Below are positions 56,947 through 64,000 of a stretch of 64,000 nucleotides of DNA, in pieces. Where the stretch lies: positions 6,760,136-6,824,135 of the forward strand of contig NC_039518.1 in assembly GCF_003672135.1 (NCBI RefSeq), read 5' to 3'. Below the pieces are notes generated by a model. It was not told where the DNA came from and did not search any database. It was given only the letters and a program-made list of their open reading frames with translations. Numbering within the stretch: position 1 is the first letter of the stretch; each line of letters starts with the position of its first letter. The translations under genes were made by a program, and so were the position numbers. This DNA comes from Ooceraea biroi (lineage: Eukaryota; Arthropoda; Insecta; Hymenoptera; Formicidae).

Positions 56947-58233
56947 TTAGGTTGGCAAATAAGTTCGTTCGGTGTTTGCTTCGGTGCAACTTCTTTCCAA
57001 TTCACTCTTGTTTTTCTCGACACTATCGCGCAACTTCAGAGTGCATTTGAAAGTACATGTTTCACATAACCTTTCTGTAAATTTTGGTTTGACTAACATC
57101 AATATTGTGTGTGCTGCGTAGCTGTAAAACTGGAAGTAAATAACGTGCATTATCGTCATATTTTGCTCTATTATTTCAAGAAGAGCAAACGAGCTGCAAA
57201 GGCTCATAAAAAGATATGCCGTGTTTATGGAGATGATGCCTTAACAGAACGCGTATGTCAAAAGTGGTTCGCCAAATTCCGTTCTGGAGATTTCGACGTC
57301 AATGATGCGCCTCGCTCCGGTCGCCCGATCGAGATTGATTCAAGTAATGTCAAAGCTATCATCGATAAAAATCCATCCCAATCGGTGCGAGAGATTGCTA
57401 CAGCACTTAATGTATCTCATACAAGCGTAGAAAACAATTTGCGCCAACTGGGATACGTTCTCGGCTCAATGTATGGGTGCCGCATGAATTAACCGAGGCC
57501 AACTTGGCCACTCGCATATCCATCTGCGATTTGCTGCGGAAACGTCAAGAAAACGATCCATTTTTGAAGCGGTTAGTGACAGGAGATGAAAAATGGGTCG
57601 TCTATGAGAATGTAACGCGGAAAGGATCATGGGGACACAGCAGCGAGCCACCACAAACAACCTCGAAGGCAGGATTGCATCCGAAGAAGATCATGCTCTC
57701 CGTATGGTGGGATTTCAAAGGTGTCATTTACTACGAGCTGTTACCGTCAAGCAAAACGATTGATTCAACCACATACTGCTCGCAGTTAACAAAATTGGAC
57801 CAAGCACTCCGCAAAAAACGTCCAGAATTGATAAATCGAAAAGGTGTTGTCTTCCACCACAACTAACGCCAGACCTCACACATCATTGACAACTCGGAAC
57901 AAATTACTCAGTCTTGGCTGGGATGTTTTGCCTCATCCTGCGTATTCACCGGACCTGGCCCCTTCCGATTATCATTTATTCCGGTCGTTGCAGAACTCTT
58001 TGAACGGAAAAATCTTCAAGGATGAAGAGAACGTCAAAAGACACCTGGATTGGTTTTTCGCCGATAAGCCTCGGATGTTTTACGAACGCGGCATAATGAA
58101 GTTGGTGGAAAGATGGCAAGAAGTCATCAATAAAAATGGTCAATATATAATTGATTAAAATTTATTTCGTGTATCAAAAAAATTGTATTTTATTCCACCT
58201 TAAAAAACCGAACCAACTTATTTGCCAACCCAA
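56947..58233 (+). mobile_element. Mariner family E, single full-length copy
   Basis: 1287 bp. The 5' end is TTAGGTTGGCAAATAAGTTC and the 3' end is the complement of TTGGGTTGGCAAATAAGTTG. TA flanks are at 56945-56946 and 58234-58235. It is related to family C at protein level but distinct in its ends. It is the only family in the window that is not tandem. Confidence 0.93.
57130..58158 (+). pseudogene. Mariner E transposase, broken
   Basis: The expected start ATG is CTG (LEVNNVHYRHILLYYFKK). There is a one-base loss after RQLGYV, near 57460, and a one-base gain in FHHN.NARPHTS near 57865, which creates TAA. Otherwise well preserved: TGDEKWVVYENV, SPDLAPSDYHLF and ERWQEVINKNGQYIID are readable. 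It was never duplicated here. Confidence 0.9.
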
Positions 58234-58235
58234 TA

Positions 58236-59106
58236 AATATGATTTTCCTCGGCGGAGGGGTCAACAGATTTGTGGACTCACCATCGAGCCGATCCCGTTC
58301 GAACCGGATCCTTCGGTGCCGCAAGTGTGCCGCGAGTGTGCCGCAATCTCGCAAAAAACGCCGGATCTAAAAACAATGAACAACAACTTTGATGCAATTG
58401 TTAAATTAATATTGCAATTGTACAATTTATAATACATTCTTCCTAATATACCTTCGCGGTTTTGTGATCACGTAGATCATCACAACTTTACGAAGCATCC
58501 GCCAGTGCAGGTTAAAAACGCGATCGCACATTCGCGAACTTATATCTTTATAATATTTAATGAAATCGACGCGCTAAATATCACAATCGATTCGCGAGAT
58601 TCGCGCGCGTACAATTTCGGCTCTAATAAGTAATTAACACAAAGCGCAACGCGTTATATGATGTTATAAAAATTCACTATGCAAAATGCGATATGTAAGT
58701 CGCGCCGAACGTACTGAAGTTGGAACGCAGTGAAGTTGCCGCGGATGCGCGATTACGAGGGACGGTGAGTAGCGCTCGCGTATTAATTTAATTGTATTTT
58801 TTAACTTATCTTTTTACGCAAAAATCTCTAAATATTGTCGCAATCGTAAGAGATTTCATAGCGGGAAGTGTACTTTGATAAATCGCTATATCGCATCGAC
58901 ACGTGTGTGCGGGTAAATATTCGTCAGAATTAATTAAGCGCGCGCGCTGAGATGTTTTGGTTATGAAACTAAGATAAATGGTTGCTAGATTTATTTAAGA
59001 AAAAGTCGAATTTTATGTTTTATTATTCACGATAGAGATAAATACAATTCTTCCGTAAAATTCGACTTGCTGTTACAAGTTAATCAAAAATTTATTTCTG
59101 TTCCAG
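58236..59106. other. Unique DNA with an inverted partner of the exon at 59107
   Basis: Around 58256-58345 the minus strand reads TGCGGCACCGAAGGATCCGG, then a donor-like GATGGTGAGTCC. This matches, in the opposite direction, the candidate exon at 59107-59186. The rest is AT-rich without recognised features. Confidence 0.35.
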
Positions 59107-59186
59107 ATGCAGTTAATCTTGCGATCTCTGCAACAGTTTTGCGGCACCGAAGGATTCGGTTCGGGCCAAGCAGGATGGGCTGAAAG
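59107..59186 (+). CDS. Candidate 80-base internal exon, unrecognised
   Basis: Bounded by a strong acceptor (TTTATTTCTGTTCCAG) and a consensus donor (GAAAG then GTAAGTTC). One frame is open through it: MQLILRSLQQFCGTEGFGSG then QAGWAER, leaving two bases of a codon at the end; the other two contain stops. It could be a first coding exon with ATG at its first base, an internal exon or a noncoding-RNA exon. Partner exons are not visible: to the right lies the B2 array and then the window edge. Confidence 0.4.
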
Positions 59187-59316
59187 GTAAGTTCAGGAAC
59201 TCTTTTTATACCTGTATTTTCCCTTGCGATCTTGCGATCCAAACTGCATCGATTATTTCAAACAAAAAGTCTGCGATACCGTAAAGACTTAATATTTTAT
59301 GTATTAGGGGTGTGAT

Positions 59317-60324
59317 TTAGTTTTGAGGGTTTTTTTGCTCAAAAACGCATGTATTTAAATATGATAATGAATGAATACCTTCATCAAAATAGTTTCCTTC
59401 GTTTTCTATAACTTTTTCCCATCTTTCTGGCAAGAGATGACGATAAAATCACTCTTCTTTTCAGTTGATCCATTCGTCGACGAATTTTCGCACTTCTTCG
59501 AAATTATCAAAGTGTGTATCCTCTAAAGCGTCTTGCATCCACCGGAACAAATAATAATCGCATGGAGAATACGCGGGGTGCGGTAAGACTTGCCATTCAA
59601 GCTCTAATAGTGTTTGTTTCACTGACAACGCAACGCGAGGTCGAGCGTTGTCACGAAGAAGAATCACTTTCCGTCGTTTACTCGCAATTGGTGGTCGTTT
59701 TTGGTCCAATGCTTGCTTCAACTTGTACAATTGGTGTCGATAACGATCAGCCGTGACAGTCTCATGCGGATTTAACAGCTCATAGTACACTATCCCACCA
59801 AATACAGAGCATTACTTTTGAACCGTGAATATTGCGTCTCGGAGTGGATGTTGATGGTTCGCCTGGATCCACCCATGATTTTCTGCGTTTCGGATTATCA
59901 AAATAGATCCACTTTTCATCCCCAGTAACAATCCGAGACAAAAGACTCTTCTTTTTTGCCTGGCGATCAACGAAATGCAAATGTTCAAATGGCACTTTCC
60001 GATAATTGATGTCGAACCCATTTCCCTTCTTTCTGAATTTTCCCCATTTCATGTAAATGTTTGGCAACTGTCGTACGATCAACATTTAATGCTCTGGCAA
60101 GTTCTGAAGTGGATCGTGTTGGATTTTCGTGCAATAATGCTTGCAAATCTGCATTTTCAAGCTTTCTTGGTTGTCCCGAGCGTTCTTTGTCCTTCACACG
60201 TCTTAATTGATGGGGCAGAATCACCGTAAGTTTCCACAAGAATTCTATAACCGTCAGCCGCAGTTTTCTTTTGATTAAAAAACAAAAGCAACGCATGTCG
60301 AAAATGCTGTTTCGGAAGTTGCAT
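59317..60324 (-). pseudogene. Mariner B transposase, array 2 leftmost copy
   Basis: B-family lesions plus the 12-base DIAP loss (reads PAYSPCDYYLFRWMQDALED). It is the outermost 3' copy. Like most B copies, its frame passes the usual end (KYFD) and runs into the 3' inverted repeat. Confidence 0.87.
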
Positions 60325-60482
60325 TTTTACGATGATATAAACACGACTGTTGTTGCATCTATTGCTATAATGCTACTAAATGTCATGGATAATGTCAACA
60401 CTGTAAGAAACAACAGTTATCGGAAACAAACTGACACTACAGCCATCTGTTGCAAAACCCTCAAAACTATTAGGGGTGTGAT

Positions 60483-61502
60483 TTAGTTTTGAGGGTTTTT
60501 TTGCTCAAAAACGCATGTATTTAAATATGATAATGAATGAATACCTTCATCAAAATATTTTCCTTCGTTTTCTATAACTTTTTCCCATCTTTCTGGCAAG
60601 AGATGACGATAAAATCACTCTTCTTTTCAGTTGATCCATTCGTCGACGAATTTTCGCACTTCTTCGAAATTATCAAAGTGTGTATCCTCTAAAGCGTGTT
60701 GCATCGACTGGAACAAATAATAATCGCATGGAGCAATGTCCGGAGAATACGCGGGTGCGGTAAGACTTGCCATTCAAGCTCTAATAGTGTTTGTTTCACT
60801 GACAACGCAACGTGAGGTCGAGCGTTGTCACGAAGAAGAATCACTTTCCGTCGTTTACTCGCAATTGGTGGTCGTTTTTGGTCCAATGCTTGCTTCAACT
60901 TGTACAATTGGTGTCGATAACGATCAGCCGTGACAGTCTCGTGCGGATTTAACAGCTCATAGTACACTATCCCACCAAATACAGAGCGTTACTTTTGAAC
61001 CGTGAATATTGCGTCTCGGAGTGGATGTTGATGGTTCGCCTGGATCCACCCATGATTTTCTGCGTTTCGGATTATCAAAATAGATCCACTTTTCATCCCC
61101 AGTAACAATCCGAGACAAAAGACTCTTCTTTTTTTGCCTGGCGATCAACGAAATGCAAATGTTCAAATGGCACTTTCCGATAATTGATGTCGAACCCATT
61201 TCCCTTCTTTCTGAATTTTCCCCATTTCATGTAAATGTTTGGCAACTGTCGTACGATCAACATTTAATGCTCTGGCAAGTTCTGAAGTGGATCGTGTTGG
61301 ATTTTCGTGCAATAATGCTTGCAAATCTGCATTTTCAAGCTTTCTTGGTTGTCCCGAGCGTTCTTTGTCCTTCACGCGTCTTAATTGATGGGGCAGAATC
61401 ACCGTAAGTTTCCACAAGAATTCTATAACCGTCAGCCGCAGTTTTCTTTTGATTAAAAAACAAAAGCAACGCATGTCGACAATGCTGTTTCGGAAGTTGC
61501 AT
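60483..61502 (-). pseudogene. Mariner B transposase, array 2 second copy
   Basis: Keeps the DIAP codons, but a one-base loss (GCGGGTGCGG where neighbours have GCGGGGTGCGG) shifts frame just before the third catalytic Asp. Other B-family lesions are present. Confidence 0.87.
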
Positions 61503-61660
61503 TTTTACGATGATATAAACACGACTGTTATTGCATCTATTGCTATAATGCTACTAAATGTCATGGATAATGTCAACACTGTAAGAAACAACAGTTATCG
61601 GAAACAAACTGACACTACAGCCATCTGTTGCAAAACCCTCAAAACTATTAGGGGTGTGAT

Positions 61661-62668
61661 TTAGTTTTGAGGGTTTTTTTGCTCAAAAACGCATGTATTT
61701 AAATATGATAATGAATGAATACCTTCATCAAAATATTTTCCTTCCTTTTCTATAACTTTTTCCCATCTTTCTGGCAAGAGATGACGATAAAATCACTCTT
61801 CTTTTCAGTTGATCCATTCGTCGACGAATTTTCGCACTTCTTCGAAATTATCAAAGTGTGTATCCTCTAAAGCGTCTTGCATCCACCGGAACAAATAATA
61901 ATCGCATGGAGAATACGCGGGGTGCGGTAAGACTTGCCATTCAAGCTCTAATAGTGTTTGTTTCAATGACAACGCAACGCGAGGTCGAGCGTTGTCACGA
62001 AGAAGAATCACTTTCCGTCGTTTACTCGCAATTGGTGGTCGTTTTTGGTCCAATGCTTGCTTCAACTTGTACAATTGGTGTCGATAACGATCAGCCGTGA
62101 CAGTCTCGTGCGGATTTAACAGCTCATAGTACACTATCCCACCAAATACAGAGCGTTACTTTTGAACCGTGAATATTGCGTCTCGGAGTGGATGTTGATG
62201 GTTCGCCTGGATCCACCCATGATTTTCTGCGTTTCGGATTATCAAAATAGATCCACTTTTCATCCCCAGTAACAATCCGAGACAAAAGACTCTTCTTTTT
62301 TGCCTGGCGATCAACGAAATGCAAATGTTCAAATGGCACTTTCCGATAATTGATGTCGAACCCATTTCCCTTCCTTCTGAATTTTCCCCATTTCATGTAA
62401 ATGTTTGGCAACTGTCGTACGATCAACATTTAATGCTCTGGCAAGTTCTGAAGTGGATCGTGTTGGATTTTCGTGCAATAATGCTTGCAAATCTGCATTT
62501 TCAAGCTTTCTTGGTTGTCCCGAGCGTTCTTTGTCCTTCACGCGTCTTAATTGATGGGGCAGAATCACCGTAAGTTTCCACAAGAATTCTATAACCGTCA
62601 GCCGCAGTTTTCTTTTGATTAAAAAACAAAAGCAACGCATGTCGACAATGCTGTTTCGGAAGTTGCAT
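61661..62668 (-). pseudogene. Mariner B transposase, array 2 third copy
   Basis: Near twin of the leftmost copy: same 12-base loss and the same RWMQDALED. Val to Leu in LSLKQTLLELEW. Confidence 0.87.
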
Positions 62669-62826
62669 TTTTACGATGATATAAACACGACTGTTATTGC
62701 ATCTATTGCTATAATGCTACTAAATGTCATGGATAATGTCAACACTGTAAGAAACAACAGTTATCGGAAACAAACTGACACTACAGCCATCTGTTGCAAA
62801 ACCCTCAAAACTATTAGGGGTGTGAT

Positions 62827-63843
62827 TTAGTTTTGAGGGTTTTTTTGCTCAAAAACGCATGTATTTAAATATGATAATGAATGAATACCTTCATCAAAAT
62901 ATTTTCCTTCCTTTTCTATAACTTTTTCCCATCTTTCTGGCAAGAGATGACGATAAAATCACTCTTCTTTTCAGTTGATCCATTCGTCGACGAATTTTCG
63001 CACTTCTTCGAAATTATCAAAGTGTGTATCCTCTAAAGCGTGTTGCATCGACTGGAACAAATAATAATCGCATGGAGCAATGTCCGGAGAATACGCGGGG
63101 TGCGGTAAGACTTGCCATTCAAGCTCTAATAGTGTTTCTTTCACTGATAACGCAACGTGAGGTCGAGCGTTGTCACGAAGAAGAATCACTTTCCGTCGTT
63201 TACTCGCAATTGGTGGTCGTTTTTGGTCCAATGCTTGCTTCAACTTGTACAATTGGTGTCGATAACGATCAGCCGTGACAGTCTCATGCGGATTTAACAG
63301 CTCATAGTACACTATCCCACCAAATACAGAGCGTTACTTTTGAACCGTGAATATTGCGTCTCGGAGTGGATGTTGATGGTTCGCCTGGATCCACCCATGA
63401 TTTTCTGCGTTTCGGATTATCAAAATAGATCCACTTTTCATCCCCAGTAACAATCCGAGACAAAAGACTCTTTTTTTGCCTGGCGATCAACGAAATGCAA
63501 ATGTTCAAAAGGCACTTTCCGATAATTGATGTCGAACCCATTTCCCTTCTTTCTGAATTTTCCCCATTTCATGTAAATGTTTGGCAACTGTCGTACGATC
63601 AACATTTAATGCTCTGGCAAGTTCTGAAGTGGATCGTGTTGGATTTTCGTCCAATAATGCTCGCAAATCTGCATTTTCAAGCTTTCTTGGTTGTCCCGAG
63701 CGTTCTTTGTCCTTCACACGTCTTAATTGATGGGGCAGAATCACCATAAGTTTCCACAAGAATTCATAACCGTCAGCCGCAGTTTTCTTTTGATTAAAAA
63801 ACAAAAGCAACGCATGTCGAAAATGCTGTTTCGGAAGTTGCAT
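62827..63843 (-). pseudogene. Mariner B transposase, array 2 5'-most copy
   Basis: Keeps SPDIAPCDYYLF and is otherwise the most complete catalytic half of array 2 (113 codons from 63312). It has the B-family deletion after the first helix-turn-helix and the two shared frameshifts, plus a small loss in VIEFLWK (GAATTCATAACC). Confidence 0.87.
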
Positions 63844-64000
63844 TTTTACGATGATATAAACACGACTGTTGTTGCATCTATTGCTATAATGCTACTAAAT
63901 GTCATGGATAATGTCAACACTGTAAGAAACAACAGTTATCGGAAACAAACTGACACTACAGCCATCTGTTGCAAAACCCTCAAAACTAAATCACACTCCT

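Larger units (their letters stand above)
59304..64000 (-). mobile_element. Mariner family B array 2, four copies, runs to window edge
   Basis: Minus-strand copies, 3' to 5' along the window: 59304-60467, 60470-61645, 61648-62811 and 62814-64000. The rightmost copy has the full 5' end up to the complement of AGGAGTGTGATTTAG at the last base, so one or two bases of it lie outside. Each junction is CCCCTAA, TA, GTTTTGAGG, the same as in array 1. TA is at 59302-59303. Copies 1 and 3 (from left) lack the 12 bases that encode DIAP before the third catalytic Asp; copies 2 and 4 have them, so types alternate (periods 1166, 1178, 1166). Confidence 0.92.

Overview
The window looks like nuclear DNA of an insect, most likely a hymenopteran and plausibly an ant. 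The reasons are a deadpan-type HES gene, the insect telomere motif TTAGG, AT-rich unique DNA broken by CpG-rich blocks, and a very heavy load of mariner transposons. A 100-N scaffold gap lies at 50713-50812. No bacterial or viral genes are seen. The species cannot be named from the sequence alone.

Layout: 1-2487 is a satellite of about 460 bp per unit that runs off the left edge. 4762-7241 is a dimer of mariner family A on the minus strand. 7906-8682 is a foldback element with a TTAGG core. 8762-9985 is the last coding exon of deadpan on the minus strand. 10976-14494 is a trimer of family B. 16756-21902 is an inverted-repeat element (F) split by a four-copy array of family C. 24251-28225 is a four-unit tandem array of F. 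28354-28885 is a poly-Gly coding exon on the minus strand, beside a CpG-rich block. 31443-33902 and 37408-39866 are two dimers of family D; the second holds an intact 339-residue transposase. 41834-47078 is a five-copy C array. 48774-49532 is a second foldback element. 51099-54929 is three full-length C copies in a row. 56947-58233 is a lone family E copy. 59107-59186 is a candidate exon. 59304-64000 is a four-copy B array on the minus strand.

Main point: 26 mariner copies of five families fill about 30.3 kb, or 47% of the window. In four unrelated families (A, B, C, D) they form head-to-tail concatemers with one shared plan. The 5'-most copy is complete. Every later copy is cut at one family-specific internal TA, and the junction reads 3' inverted repeat, TA, internal sequence. 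The array as a whole is flanked by TA. Families B, C and D show exactly the same junction at two separate loci with different flanks, so the concatemers themselves appear to have moved, or to derive from a dimer that moved. Two arrays (C2 and B2) also show alternating copy types, as in higher-order satellites. This looks like transposons turning into satellite DNA. Only one copy, in D2, keeps an open full-length transposase; all A, B and C copies carry lesions shared through their family.

Host content is thin: the deadpan exon, whose upstream exons encoding the basic region and helix 1 I could not find; the poly-Gly exon of an unrecognised gene; and a few weak exon candidates. The remaining unique stretches show nothing I can support as genes.
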